DNA of 64,000 bases, taken from NCBI RefSeq assembly GCF_043555885.1, contig NZ_JBIGHX010000001.1, positions 434,001 to 498,000 on the forward strand. The letters are read 5' to 3'. The position numbers were made by a program, and so were the translations under genes. A model generated the notes under the pieces. That model searched no databases and was not told where the DNA came from. It was given only the letters and a program-made list of their open reading frames with translations. Shown piece after piece: positions 1 through 7,949 of this stretch. The stretch is from Pelomonas lactea (GTDB lineage Bacteria; Pseudomonadota; Gammaproteobacteria; Burkholderiales; Burkholderiaceae_C). Each line of letters starts with the position of its first letter. The first letter of the stretch is position 1.

Positions 1-120
1 TGGAAGACGGCCGGCTGGCCCGTGCTGCAGGCGCCCACGGCGCTGGACTTCGGCTACACGGCCGTGACGGCCGACCCGGACGGGCACCGCGTGCGGGTAT
101 TCCGGCCGACGCAGGGCTGA
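1..120 (+). CDS. VOC/glyoxalase-family protein, C-terminal end (partial)
   Basis: This is the last 39 codons of a gene that begins before the window; reading frame 1 is open to a TGA at 118-120. The end of the protein contains DFGYTAVTADPDGHRVRVF, which matches the final beta strand of vicinal-oxygen-chelate (glyoxalase/bleomycin-resistance/dioxygenase) proteins, where an acidic metal ligand or its relic is followed by DPDGHR. The metal-binding half is outside the window, so substrate and activity cannot be judged. The family call rests on this short tail only. Confidence 0.6.
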   Translation, partial: WKTAGWPVLQAPTALDFGYTAVTADPDGHRVRVFRPTQG

Positions 121-175
121 TGGCGCCGTGCAGGCGCGTCGTTATATTCCGGCACCTTTTCCACGGAACTTCTCG

Positions 176-562
176 ATGACGACGATGCGCCTCGCGCTCC
201 TGCCCCTGGGTCTGCTGCTGGCCGCCGCGCCGGTGCTGGCCCAGCAGGCCCCGACCGCCTTTCCGCCGGCCACCGCGCCCAGCACGGTGTGCAGCGGGCC
301 AGCCCCGCAGATCCCCGTCATCGACTGGCGCGGCAAGGCCAGCTATGCCGCGAAGGCAAAGACCAAGGACGGCCGCGTCGTGGCCATCGAGGTCCGCGCG
401 CTGACCGCCGGCATCGACCGGCGCTCGCAGCGCGCGCTCGTGCAGGCCGTGTCCGAGTCGCTGCGCAGCGCCCGCTGCGAGCCGGGCGAGCATGTGTTCG
501 AGCAGACCTTCTCGTTCGAACTGCCCGCGGCCGCCGAACCGGCATCGGCCGCGAGCCGCTGA
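176..562 (+). CDS. small secreted protein of unknown function
   Basis: A 128-residue protein. The ATG at 176 is preferred over an in-frame ATG at 128 because it places a clean signal peptide (MTTMRLALLPLGLLLAAAPVLAQ) at the N-terminus with an AQA-type cleavage site. The mature part has two cysteines (in STVCSG and SARCEP) and a strand-helix-strand pattern (WRGKASYAAKAKT, then a helix RSQRALVQAVSESLRSA, then FEQTFSFEL). This loosely recalls the C-terminal fold of TonB-like proteins, but I do not recognise the family. It is probably periplasmic. It stands alone between a VOC-protein gene and the convergent hemerythrin gene. Confidence 0.65.
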   Translation: MTTMRLALLPLGLLLAAAPVLAQQAPTAFPPATAPSTVCSGPAPQIPVIDWRGKASYAAKAKTKDGRVVAIEVRALTAGIDRRSQRALVQAVSESLRSARCEPGEHVFEQTFSFELPAAAEPASAASR

Positions 563-593
563 GGCCACGCGCCCGGACGCAAGTTCAGCGCCT

Positions 594-1178
594 TCAGCGC
601 GTGCGCCGCGGTTTGCTCTTGCCGCGCAGCTGGGCGCCGGCATCGGCGTTGCCCCGCGTGGCGGGCTTGTCGGCCGCCGGCCTGGCCGGCTTCACCAGGC
701 CGGTCGCCGCGGACACGGCCACGGTCTGGAACTCCGCCGCGTAGTGCTTGCGCATGCGCACGATCTCGCGCTTGTACTTGCCGGCAAGCTGCGCCTTCTT
801 CGCGTCGGACAGCAGCCGGCCGGCGACGTGGAAGAACTTGGACTCCTCTTCCTTCAGGTGGTGGCGCACCTTGAAGCTCAGCAGCTTGGCCGTCGCGATC
901 CAGCCGTCCTGCTGCTTGTCGGGCACCGACAGGTCCTCCAGCAGTTCGTCCACCTGGTGATGTTCGTGCAAGGCGTGGCGCGATGAGTCGAGCCCGCCGT
1001 CCTCCATCAGCAGCGGCACGTAGAGATGGCGCTCCTCGGCGGCCGCGTGCGCCATCAGCTCGACCTTGAGCTGCAGGAACAGCAGCTGGCGTGCCGCCAT
1101 GTCGCCGCGCGACGCGGTGAGCTTGCGGCACAGGTCGCGCTGGATGTCGTGGCTTTCGCGGATGGCGTCGAAGATCAT
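594..1178 (-). CDS. hemerythrin HHE-domain protein
   Basis: A 194-residue soluble protein. Residues 1-150 carry the helical HHE cation-binding pattern: an N-terminal IRESHDIQRDL, a middle LMAHAAAEERHLYVPLL with the His/Glu pair expected for di-iron binding, a HALHEHHQVDELL segment, and KVRHHLKEEESKFF as the fourth helix. Such proteins bind a non-heme di-iron centre and are linked to oxygen or NO sensing and to iron handling; the exact role here is unknown. The last 45 residues are an Ala/Lys/Arg-rich tail without a recognised domain. It is transcribed on the minus strand 85 bp after a small membrane-protein gene. Confidence 0.85.
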   Translation of the reverse strand: MIFDAIRESHDIQRDLCRKLTASRGDMAARQLLFLQLKVELMAHAAAEERHLYVPLLMEDGGLDSSRHALHEHHQVDELLEDLSVPDKQQDGWIATAKLLSFKVRHHLKEEESKFFHVAGRLLSDAKKAQLAGKYKREIVRMRKHYAAEFQTVAVSAATGLVKPARPAADKPATRGNADAGAQLRGKSKPRRTR

Positions 1179-1263
1179 GCGGCGCCTCTAGGGCTGAGAT
1201 GCGATGGGGGCCATGGTGAACGGCTTGGGAGCTCGCGTCTGTCAGACTGGGCCGCTTGAGCGC

Positions 1264-1665
1264 CTACGGCTCATCACGACGTCTGAAGTGCCAGAAGACA
1301 GCCACAGAAGCGCCGATGGATGCCCCCAGAAACAGCATCGGAAACATCAGTCCGATGGTGTTGCCCTCCTCGGCATCAGGCCCCAGGCCCGGACTGGTGG
1401 CGGCGACAAGAACAGCCAGCACGCCGCCTACGACCAGCAATGGGAACAACCACCGTACCCATCGCCGGCCGTCCACCAGCCAGTACCCCATCAAGCCAGG
1501 CGCCAGCAGAAAGCTGGTCACGAACAGCAGACCTCCCGAGCCACTGTCTTCAGCAGCACTTCCATGCCCCGCCGAGGTGAGCCACAGGAGCGTGATGGTG
1601 AGGAAGCTGAAACCCCAGCAGGCGATGGCGATGAGCCAGATATGAAGCGGTGTCTTGCGTGTCAT
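1264..1665 (-). CDS. small membrane protein of unknown function
   Basis: A 133-residue protein with about four hydrophobic segments: IWLIAIACWGFSFLTITLLW near the N-terminus, LLFVTSFLLAPGLMGYWLV, WLFPLLVVGGVLAVLVAA, and TIGLMFPMLFLGASIGASVA near the C-terminus. It ends in charged FRRRDEP. I do not recognise the family. It starts 26 bp after the end of aceK in the same direction, so it may be read through from that operon, though its codon use is less GC-biased than aceK. The surrounding DNA (about 1200-1670) is visibly richer in A/T than its neighbours, which may mean a different origin. Confidence 0.55.
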   Translation of the reverse strand: MTRKTPLHIWLIAIACWGFSFLTITLLWLTSAGHGSAAEDSGSGGLLFVTSFLLAPGLMGYWLVDGRRWVRWLFPLLVVGGVLAVLVAATSPGLGPDAEEGNTIGLMFPMLFLGASIGASVAVFWHFRRRDEP

Positions 1666-1691
1666 GCGGGGCGGGGCGCGTCAATGCACGG

Positions 1692-3446
1692 TCAGTTTCC
1701 GCCGCGGGGAAACCGCCTGGTGGGGTCGTACGGGAACACATCGTGCACATGGCCCGCGAGGATGCGGTCCTTGTGCGCCTGCCAGAAGTCGGCGTCCAGC
1801 AGGTCGGCGTGATGCCGCATGAGCGCCTCGCGCACCTGCGGGTTGCCAAGCAGGAAGGGCGCGAACGTCTCGGGGAACACGTCGCGCGGCGCGACCGGCC
1901 ACCAGACCTCGCCGGACATGGCTTCCTCCTCGTTGCGCGGGGCGGGCACGCGGCGGAAGTTGCAGTCGGTGAGGTACTCGATCTCGTCGTAGTCGTAGAA
2001 CACGACCTTGCCGTGGCGGGTCACGCCGAAGTTCTTCCACAGCATGTCGCCGGGAAAGATGTTGGCGGCCACCAGGTCCTTGATCGCGTTGCCGTACTCG
2101 ATGACGGCGCGCTCGAGCTGCTCGGGCGTGGCGTCCTGCAGGTAGAGGTTGAGCGGCACCATGCGGCGCTCGATGTAGACGTGGCGGATGACGAGGTCGT
2201 CGCCGCTCTCCTCGATCAGGCTGGGGCAGAAGTGGCGCAGCTCGGCCAGCAGCTCGTCGCCAAAGCGCTGGCGCGGGAAAGCGACGCGCGTGTACTCCAG
2301 CGTGTCGGCCATGCGGCCCACGCGGTCGTGCGCCTTCACGAGGCGGTACTTGGCCTGCACCTGCTCGCGCGTGGTGTCCTTGGGCGGCGGGAAGAAGTCC
2401 TTGATGACCTTGAACACGAAGGGATAGCTGGGCAGGTCGAACACCAGCATGACCATGCCCTTGATGCCCGGCGCGATGCGGAACTTGTCCGACGAATGCC
2501 GCAGGTGGGCGAGGAAGTCGCGGTAGAACAGCGCCTTGCCCTGCTTCTGCAGGCCCAGCGCCGCGTAGATCTCGGAGCGCGGCTTGCGCGGCATCAGCGC
2601 GCGCAGGAAGGCGACATAGGCGCTGGGCACCTCCATGTCGACGAGGAAGTAGGCGCGTGCGAAGCTGAACAGGCCCAGCAGGTCGTCCTCGCCGAACAGC
2701 GCCGTGTCGATGAAGAAGCGGCCGTCGTCGCGGCGCAGGATGGGCAGCGCGAAAGGCGTTTCGGTGAAGCCGTTGATGAGCCGGCCGACGACGTAGGCGC
2801 CCTTGTTGCGATAGAACAGGCTGGACAGCACCTGCAGCTGGAAGTTGGCCCGCCAGCGGAACTCGCCCAGCCGCGCCAGCACGGCCGCCAGCACGCGCTC
2901 GGCGTCGCGCGGCAGATCGACGAACTCACCCTGCAGCTGGAAGTTGGTGATGACGCGCTGCAGCGTGTCGCTCAGCGTGTCGGGCGTCGGGTAGTAGGCG
3001 CGGTAGGTGGGCCGCGCGCCGGGCTCGTCGTTCTCGATGTACTCGGTGGAGATGGCCGGCCGCACGAAGATGAAGTCGTTGCGGAAGTAGGCGTGGTGCA
3101 GCAGCCGCGTGCACACCGAGTTGAAGAAGGTCTCGGCCAGCTCGGGCTGGTGGTGGTCAGTCAGCAGCCCGATGTAGTGCAGCTTGACCTGCTGCCAGAC
3201 GTCCGGCGCCAGCGTGGCGGCCATGAAGCGCTGCGCCAGCAGCGCCACCGTCTCGGCGACCCGGGTGTCGTAGAACTCGATGCGCAGCGCCTGCGCGCGC
3301 TGCTGGCCGGCCCAGTCGCCGCACTCGAAACGGGCCTTGGCCTCGCGCGAGGCGGCGCGGAACAGGCGGTAGTGGTGGTCGAACCCGTCCAGCAGCGCCT
3401 GGGCGATGTCGAAGGCGCGGGTGTCGGTGAGCCGGGTCGGGAACAT
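1692..3446 (-). CDS. aceK: isocitrate dehydrogenase kinase/phosphatase AceK
   Basis: A 584-residue protein, the usual AceK length. AceK is a bifunctional enzyme that phosphorylates and inactivates isocitrate dehydrogenase and also reverses this, so it sets the split of isocitrate between the TCA cycle and the glyoxylate shunt. Recognisable parts are the N-terminal regulatory helices (MFPTRLTDTRAFDIAQALLDGFDHHYRLF), the nucleotide-binding loop region APGIKGMVMLVFDLPSYPFV with KVIKDFFPPPKD, and the kinase core DMLWKNFGVTRHGKVVFYDYDEIEYLTDCNFR. The ATG at 3446 is chosen because the family's conserved N-terminus starts there; the frame is open further upstream into the carbonic anhydrase gene. 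It follows the carbonic anhydrase stop by 14 bp, so the two are very likely co-transcribed with isovaleryl-CoA dehydrogenase. Confidence 0.96.
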   Translation of the reverse strand: MFPTRLTDTRAFDIAQALLDGFDHHYRLFRAASREAKARFECGDWAGQQRAQALRIEFYDTRVAETVALLAQRFMAATLAPDVWQQVKLHYIGLLTDHHQPELAETFFNSVCTRLLHHAYFRNDFIFVRPAISTEYIENDEPGARPTYRAYYPTPDTLSDTLQRVITNFQLQGEFVDLPRDAERVLAAVLARLGEFRWRANFQLQVLSSLFYRNKGAYVVGRLINGFTETPFALPILRRDDGRFFIDTALFGEDDLLGLFSFARAYFLVDMEVPSAYVAFLRALMPRKPRSEIYAALGLQKQGKALFYRDFLAHLRHSSDKFRIAPGIKGMVMLVFDLPSYPFVFKVIKDFFPPPKDTTREQVQAKYRLVKAHDRVGRMADTLEYTRVAFPRQRFGDELLAELRHFCPSLIEESGDDLVIRHVYIERRMVPLNLYLQDATPEQLERAVIEYGNAIKDLVAANIFPGDMLWKNFGVTRHGKVVFYDYDEIEYLTDCNFRRVPAPRNEEEAMSGEVWWPVAPRDVFPETFAPFLLGNPQVREALMRHHADLLDADFWQAHKDRILAGHVHDVFPYDPTRRFPRGGN

Positions 3447-3460
3447 CCGACCGACTCTAC

Positions 3461-4129
3461 TCAGGCATAGCGCAGCTTGACGTTGGCCAGCGCGCGGCGG
3501 TAGGCCGGGTCGACATCGTCGGCCTTGCCCGCCGTCAGCGCCAGGTCTTCCAGCAGGCCGTTGTGCAGGCCGTAGACCCAGCCGTGCACAACCACCTCCT
3601 GGCCGCGTGCCCAGGCGTCCTGCACGACGGTGGTGTGGCACGCGTTGCGGGCCTGCTCCAGCACGTTGAGCTCGCAAAGCGCGTCCACGCGCCGGGCCTC
3701 AGGCACCGTGTACAGCCACTCGCTGTGCATGTGGCGCACGTCCTGCACGTGGCGGATCCAGTTCTCCACCAGGCCCACGCGCAGGTCATGCAGCGCCGCC
3801 TTCACGCCGCCGCAGTTGCTGTGGCCGACGACGATGATGTGCTTGACCTTCAGGTGGTCCACCGCGAACTGCATGACCGACAGCGCGTTCAGGTCGGAAT
3901 GCACGACGACATTGGCGACGTTGCGGTGCACGAACAGCTCGCCCGGCAGCAGGTCCACCAGCTCGTTGGCCGGCACGCGGCTGTCGGCGCAGCCAATCCA
4001 CAGGTACTGCGGCGTCTGCTGCTTCAGCAGACGCGAGAAAAAGCCCGGCTCGTGCGACTCGGTCTCCGCGGCCCAACGCTTGTTGTTGTCGAGCAGATCC
4101 TGGAGTTCGTGGTTGGGTGCATTCGTCAT
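3461..4129 (-). CDS. can: beta-class carbonic anhydrase
   Basis: A 222-residue cytoplasmic enzyme that interconverts CO2 and bicarbonate. The zinc ligands are visible as C47 and D49 in CADSRVPAN (with R51 completing the Asp-Arg dyad) and H103 and C106 in HSNCGGVK. Size and motifs match the Can/CynT type. It sits between ivd (23 bp upstream) and aceK (14 bp downstream) on the same strand. Leucine breakdown needs bicarbonate at methylcrotonyl-CoA carboxylase, so co-expression with isovaleryl-CoA dehydrogenase makes metabolic sense; that link is inference, since no carboxylase gene lies in the window. Confidence 0.94.
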   Translation of the reverse strand: MTNAPNHELQDLLDNNKRWAAETESHEPGFFSRLLKQQTPQYLWIGCADSRVPANELVDLLPGELFVHRNVANVVVHSDLNALSVMQFAVDHLKVKHIIVVGHSNCGGVKAALHDLRVGLVENWIRHVQDVRHMHSEWLYTVPEARRVDALCELNVLEQARNACHTTVVQDAWARGQEVVVHGWVYGLHNGLLEDLALTAGKADDVDPAYRRALANVKLRYA

Positions 4130-4152
4130 CCGGGCATTTTCTCAGCCAGGAG

Positions 4153-5331
4153 TTACATCGTCTCGGCAAACAGCTCGCGGCCGATCAGCATGCGGCGGAT
4201 CTCGCTCGTGCCCGCGCCGATTTCGTAGAGCTTCGCGTCACGCCAGAGGCGCCCCAGCGGGTACTCGTTGATGTAGCCGTTGCCGCCGAAGATCTGCACG
4301 CCCTCGCCGGCCATCCAGGTGGCCTTCTCGGCCGTCCACAGGATGACGCTGGCGCAGTCCTTGCGCACCTGGCGCACATGCTCGGCGCCCAGCATGTCGA
4401 GGTTCTTGGCCACCGTGTAGGCAAAGCTGCGCGCGGCCTGCAGCACGGTGTACATGTCGGCCACCTTGCCCTGGATGAGCTGGAACTCGCCGATGCTCTG
4501 GCCGAACTGCTTGCGGTCGTGGATGTACGGGATCACGTTGTCCATCACGCTCTGCATGATCCCGAGCGGCCCGCCGGTCAGCACGGCGCGCTCGTAGTCC
4601 AGGCCCGACATCAGCACCTTGGCGCCGCCGTTCACCGCGCCCAGCACGTTCTCGGCTGGCACCTCGACGTTGTTGAACACCAGCTCGCCGGTGTGGCTGC
4701 CGCGCATGCCCAGCTTGTCGAGCTTCTGCGCGATGCTGAAGCCCTTCATGCCCTTCTCGATGAGGAAGGCCGTCACGCCGCGCGCGCCCAGCTCGGGCTC
4801 GGTCTTGGCGTAGACCACCAGCGTGTCGGCGTCGGGGCCGTTGGTGATCCACATCTTGCTGCCGTTCAGCACGTAGACGCCGCCCTTGTCCTCGGCGCGC
4901 AGCTTCATGCTCAGCACGTCGGAGCCGGCACCCGGCTCGCTCATCGCCAGCGCGCCGACATGCTCGCCGCTGATGAGCTTGGGCAGGTACTTGGCGCGCT
5001 GCGCGTCGTTGCCGTTGCGCTTGATCTGGTTCACGCACAGGTTGCTGTGCGCGCCGTAGGACAGGCCCACCGACGCGCTGGCGCGGCTGATCTCCTCCAT
5101 CGCCACCATGTGGGCCAGGTAGCCCATGTTTGCGCCGCCGTATTCCTCCGGCACGGTGATGCCCAGCACGCCCAGGTCGCCCAGCTTGCGCCACAGGTCC
5201 ATCGGGAACTGGTCGCTGCGGTCGATCTCGGCCGCGCGGGGCGCGATCTCCTCGTCGGCGAACGCGCGCACGGCGTCGCGCAGCGCGTCGATGTCTTCAC
5301 CGAGCTGGAAGTTCAGGCCGGGCAGATTCAT
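4153..5331 (-). CDS. ivd: isovaleryl-CoA dehydrogenase
   Basis: A 392-residue FAD-dependent acyl-CoA dehydrogenase that oxidises isovaleryl-CoA to 3-methylcrotonyl-CoA in leucine catabolism, passing electrons to ETF. Typical parts are EEYGGANMGYLAHMVAMEEIS, SVGLSYGAHSNLC, the FAD-binding AMSEPGAGSDVLSMK and WITNGPDADT. The catalytic base is E247 in GLDYERAVLTGGPLG, the position that distinguishes isovaleryl-CoA dehydrogenases from most relatives (whose base lies near the C-terminus). The C-terminal GGNGYINEYPLGRLWRDAKLYEIGAGTSEIRR is also typical. It is first in an operon with carbonic anhydrase and aceK. A 16-bp palindrome 65 bp before the start codon is a likely operator. It is also called liuA. 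Confidence 0.95.
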   Translation of the reverse strand: MNLPGLNFQLGEDIDALRDAVRAFADEEIAPRAAEIDRSDQFPMDLWRKLGDLGVLGITVPEEYGGANMGYLAHMVAMEEISRASASVGLSYGAHSNLCVNQIKRNGNDAQRAKYLPKLISGEHVGALAMSEPGAGSDVLSMKLRAEDKGGVYVLNGSKMWITNGPDADTLVVYAKTEPELGARGVTAFLIEKGMKGFSIAQKLDKLGMRGSHTGELVFNNVEVPAENVLGAVNGGAKVLMSGLDYERAVLTGGPLGIMQSVMDNVIPYIHDRKQFGQSIGEFQLIQGKVADMYTVLQAARSFAYTVAKNLDMLGAEHVRQVRKDCASVILWTAEKATWMAGEGVQIFGGNGYINEYPLGRLWRDAKLYEIGAGTSEIRRMLIGRELFAETM

Positions 5332-5395
5332 GGTCGGGTCTCCTGCTGTCGCCCCATCCGGCGCCCGCTCGTGCCGGGCCCGTCGGGCGGTTTAA

Positions 5396-5411
5396 TTGAC
5401 GTAAACGTCAA
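5396..5411. promoter_or_regulatory. palindromic operator candidate upstream of ivd
   Basis: The sequence TTGACGTAAACGTCAA is a palindrome apart from its central AA, in an otherwise GC-rich gap between the NhaR-like gene and ivd. The same arms (TTGACGT...ACGTCAA) recur in a perfect palindrome upstream of icmF at 13587-13608. ACGT-centred palindromes of this type are known for regulators of branched-chain amino-acid and fatty-acid breakdown (LiuR/LiuQ-type). No such regulator gene is in the window, so its identity is open. Confidence 0.75.
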
Positions 5412-5421
5412 CTGTAGCAAC

Positions 5422-6327
5422 TCAGGCCGCGGCGTCGGCCGGCTGCGGCAGCAGGCGGCTGACCAGCGGGTGGACGATCTTCTTGTCCGTGCCCACCGCA
5501 TAGAACGACTCCTCCACGCCGGCGCAGTCGCCCACGCGCACCAGGCCATCGCGCTGCACCAGCTTGTCGCTCATGACCGCGGCCGCCGGGAACACGCCCA
5601 TGCCCGCGGCACCGAAGGTGGCCAGCAGCGCGCTGTCCTCGAACTCGCCGGCCACCTTGGCGCGCACGCCGTGGCGCTCCAGCCAGTGGTCCAGCCGCAC
5701 GCGCACGGCGGCATGGTCCGTGGGCAGCAGCAGCGGCACGTCGGCCAGCGACGCGGGGAAGTTGCGCGCCGCCGCCTCGGCCCAGCGCGGCGCGGCAAAC
5801 CAGGCCATCGGCGAGCTGCCCAGCGCATGGCTGTAGACGCGCAGGTTGGGGTTGGGCGGCGCCGGGCGGTCGGCCAGCACCACGTCCAGCCGGTGCAGCG
5901 CCAGGTCGCCCAGCAGGTCATCGAACTCGTCCTCGTGGCACAGCAGCCGCAGATGCGGCGTGTCGATGATGGGCGCCAGCAGCCGCTGCACCACCAGCTT
6001 GGGCAGCCCGTCGGAAATGCCCACCGCCAGCCGCACGGCCGGCGCCGTGGACGCATCGCGCACGCGCTCCGGCAGCGTCTCGCCCAGCGAGAAGATCTGC
6101 TCCGACACCTCCAGCGCCGCCTGCCCCGCGTCCGTCAGCATCAGCCCGCGACCGGCCGGCTTCAAGAGCGCCGCGCCCAGCGACTGCTCCAGCTCGCGCA
6201 CCTGCGTGGACACCGTCTGCACCGACAGCCCCAGCCGCTCGGCCGCCCGCGTCAGCCCGCCCTCCTTGGCGACGGCCCAGAAGTAGTAGAGGTGGCGGTA
6301 GTTGAAGCTCATGCTCATTGGCGGCAA
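5422..6327 (-). CDS. LysR-family regulator of the NhaR type
   Basis: A 301-residue regulator, or 298 if translation starts at the second Met. Residues 5-65 form the winged helix-turn-helix and contain FNYRHLYYFWAVAKEGGLTRAAE and LSVQTVSTQVRELEQSLG, which is the NhaR form (HLYYFW) rather than the usual LysR start. The rest is the periplasmic-binding-like effector domain. E. coli NhaR activates a sodium/proton antiporter gene and other stress genes in response to sodium; the target here is unknown. It is divergent from the Bax-inhibitor-1 family gene, and the shared gap holds an inverted repeat that may be its binding site. It reads toward ivd and ends 90 bp before that gene's start. Confidence 0.85.
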   Translation of the reverse strand: MPPMSMSFNYRHLYYFWAVAKEGGLTRAAERLGLSVQTVSTQVRELEQSLGAALLKPAGRGLMLTDAGQAALEVSEQIFSLGETLPERVRDASTAPAVRLAVGISDGLPKLVVQRLLAPIIDTPHLRLLCHEDEFDDLLGDLALHRLDVVLADRPAPPNPNLRVYSHALGSSPMAWFAAPRWAEAAARNFPASLADVPLLLPTDHAAVRVRLDHWLERHGVRAKVAGEFEDSALLATFGAAGMGVFPAAAVMSDKLVQRDGLVRVGDCAGVEESFYAVGTDKKIVHPLVSRLLPQPADAAA

Positions 6328-6343
6328 CCCATCAAGTTATGCA

Positions 6344-6356
6344 GAAGAAATTCTTC
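6344..6356. promoter_or_regulatory. inverted repeat in the NhaR-like/BI-1 divergent gap
   Basis: GAAGAA-A-TTCTTC is a perfect 13-bp inverted repeat lying 17 bp outside the regulator's start codon, within an A/T-richer patch of the 101-bp divergent gap. Placement and symmetry suit a LysR-type operator for autoregulation and control of the downstream membrane protein. This is inference from position only. Confidence 0.45.
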
Positions 6357-6428
6357 GCCATTCTCTGCTTTTATTTGATGACACGCCTGCCTACCCTGCA
6401 GCCGTCTTTCTCTCACTGGAGGTCTGCC

Positions 6429-7106
6429 ATGCAAACCCGCCCCACCGCCCTGGCCGTGCCCTACGGGACGGCCCTTGACCGCGGCACCGCCCACCGCGTG
6501 CTGCGCAATACCTACGCGCTGCTGTCCATGACGCTGCTGTTCAGCGCCGCCGTGGCCGGCGCCGCCGTCGCGTTCAGCCTGCCTGCGCCGGGGCTGATCC
6601 TGACGCTGGTCGTCTACTTCGGCCTGCTGTTCGGCATCCACAAGCTGAAGAACCGCGGCGCCGCCGTGGGCCTGGTGTTCGCGCTGACCGGCTTCATGGG
6701 CTGGACGCTGGGCCCGCTGCTGACGCGCACGCTGGCGCTGCCGTCGGGCGGCCAGGCCGTCATGCTGGCGCTGGGCGCCACCGGCGCCGTGTTCCTGGCG
6801 CTGTCGGCCTACGCGACGACCACCAAGCGCGACCTGTCGTGGATGGGCGGCTTCCTGTTCGCCGGCATGATCGTCGCGCTGCTGGCGGGCCTGGCCGCGG
6901 TGTTCTTCCAGATCCCCGCGCTGGCGCTGACGGTCTCCGCCGTCGTCGCCCTGCTGTCGGCCGGCCTGATCCTGTACGAGACGCAGCAGATCGTGAACGG
7001 CGGCGAGACCAACTACGTGCTGGCCACGGTCAGCCTGTTCGTCTCCATCTTCAACCTTTTCACCAGCCTGCTCAGCCTGTTCGGCTACGGCAGCTCGGAC
7101 GACTGA
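6429..7106 (+). CDS. Bax inhibitor-1/YccA-family membrane protein
   Basis: A 225-residue integral membrane protein. The ATG at 6429 is chosen because GGAGG lies just upstream (6418-6422) and the conserved N-terminal block (YGTALDRGTAHRVLRNTYALLSMTLLFSA) follows; upstream in-frame Met codons lack this support. About seven transmembrane helices follow, with ALSAYATTTKRDLSWMGGFLF and the diagnostic YETQQIVNGGETNYVLATVSLFVSIFNLFTSLL near the end. Bacterial members include YccA, which modulates the FtsH protease, and YetJ-type calcium leak channels; which applies here cannot be told. An intergenic structured repeat starts 2 bp after its stop and separates it from exoD. Confidence 0.93.
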   Translation: MQTRPTALAVPYGTALDRGTAHRVLRNTYALLSMTLLFSAAVAGAAVAFSLPAPGLILTLVVYFGLLFGIHKLKNRGAAVGLVFALTGFMGWTLGPLLTRTLALPSGGQAVMLALGATGAVFLALSAYATTTKRDLSWMGGFLFAGMIVALLAGLAAVFFQIPALALTVSAVVALLSAGLILYETQQIVNGGETNYVLATVSLFVSIFNLFTSLLSLFGYGSSDD

Positions 7107-7108
7107 TG

Positions 7109-7244
7109 CCCCTCGTCCGGCCTCACCCTGCTGAACGTGGGCGATCCCAGCCGGTCCCCCGCGGGGACGGCGATGCACGCGGCATCGAGCCGCGTGCACA
7201 TCACCGGACGGGCCGGCTTGGGAGCGGCCCTGCGCTCGGCCCGG
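7109..7244 (+). repeat. dispersed structured intergenic element, copy A
   Basis: Full-length copy, about 136 bp, starting 2 bp after the stop of the BI-1 gene and ending 10 bp before exoD. It begins CCCCTCG, contains the hairpin loop CTGAACG, the outer stem GGCGATG with partner CATCACC (one mismatch), and an 8-bp inner stem CACGCGGC with GCCGCGTG around the loop ATCGA. It ends with GGCCGGCTTGGGAGCGGCC and CTCGGCCCG. The inner stem has a different sequence from the other copies but pairs perfectly. Confidence 0.85.
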
Positions 7245-7254
7245 AGCGCGTGGC

Positions 7255-7857
7255 ATGAACATCCGTGACCTGGCCTCCCGCCTGCGCGACACCGCCGGCC
7301 AGTTACCGCCCGGCCCCGTACCGCTGGCGGCGCTGGCCGAGGCGCACGGCGGCGCCTGGCAGGCCAGCCTGCTGGTGCTGCTGGCGGCGCCCTGCCTGCT
7401 GCCCATCCCGGGCGTGGGCAGCGTGCTGAGCATCGGCCTGGCGCTGCTGGGCCTGACGCTGTGGTGGCGGGCGCCCCACGCCGACCTGCCGGCGCGGCTG
7501 GGCCGCCTGAGCCTGCCCAGCGAAGGCGCCTCGCGCGGCCTCGCGCTGATGGCGCGCTTCTACGACCTCGTCCACGGCCTCACGCGCCCGCGGCTCACGG
7601 CGCTGGCGGGTCCGTCTTCCCGCTGGTGGCTGGGCCCGATGACGCTGGTGATGGCGCTGCTGATCTTCCTGCCCATTCCGTTCGGCAACCTGCTGCCGGC
7701 CATGTCGCTGATGCTGGCCGGCGTCGCGCTGGCCGCGCGCGACGGCCTGCTGATGCTGGCCTCGCTGACGATGGGCGCCGGCGCGCTGGCGTCGTCGGCC
7801 GCGCTGCTGATGCTGGGCTGGCAGGCCTGCCTGGCGCTGCTGGGCCTGGCGGCCTGA
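7255..7857 (+). CDS. ExoD-family membrane protein
   Basis: A 200-residue protein of the exopolysaccharide-synthesis ExoD family. The N-terminal 35 residues are soluble. They are followed by four to five hydrophobic segments, including WQASLLVLLAAPCLLPIPGVGSVLSIGLALLGL, where the LLAAPCLLPIPG-type loop is typical, and LVMALLIFLPIPFGNLLPAMSLMLAGVALAARDGLL, which repeats the same P-x-P-G/F pattern. In rhizobia ExoD mutants show altered exopolysaccharide and alkali sensitivity; the biochemical role is unknown. It follows the BI-1 gene with structured repeat copy A in between, so both may be on one transcript. Confidence 0.88.
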   Translation: MNIRDLASRLRDTAGQLPPGPVPLAALAEAHGGAWQASLLVLLAAPCLLPIPGVGSVLSIGLALLGLTLWWRAPHADLPARLGRLSLPSEGASRGLALMARFYDLVHGLTRPRLTALAGPSSRWWLGPMTLVMALLIFLPIPFGNLLPAMSLMLAGVALAARDGLLMLASLTMGAGALASSAALLMLGWQACLALLGLAA

Positions 7858-7949
7858 CACCGCCCCGCGCACGCGGGATCGGCCCGGCCCGGGACGGGCC
7901 TGCGGGGCAGTAGCATCCGCCGCCATAAAAGGGATGGCGGGAGGCCCCG

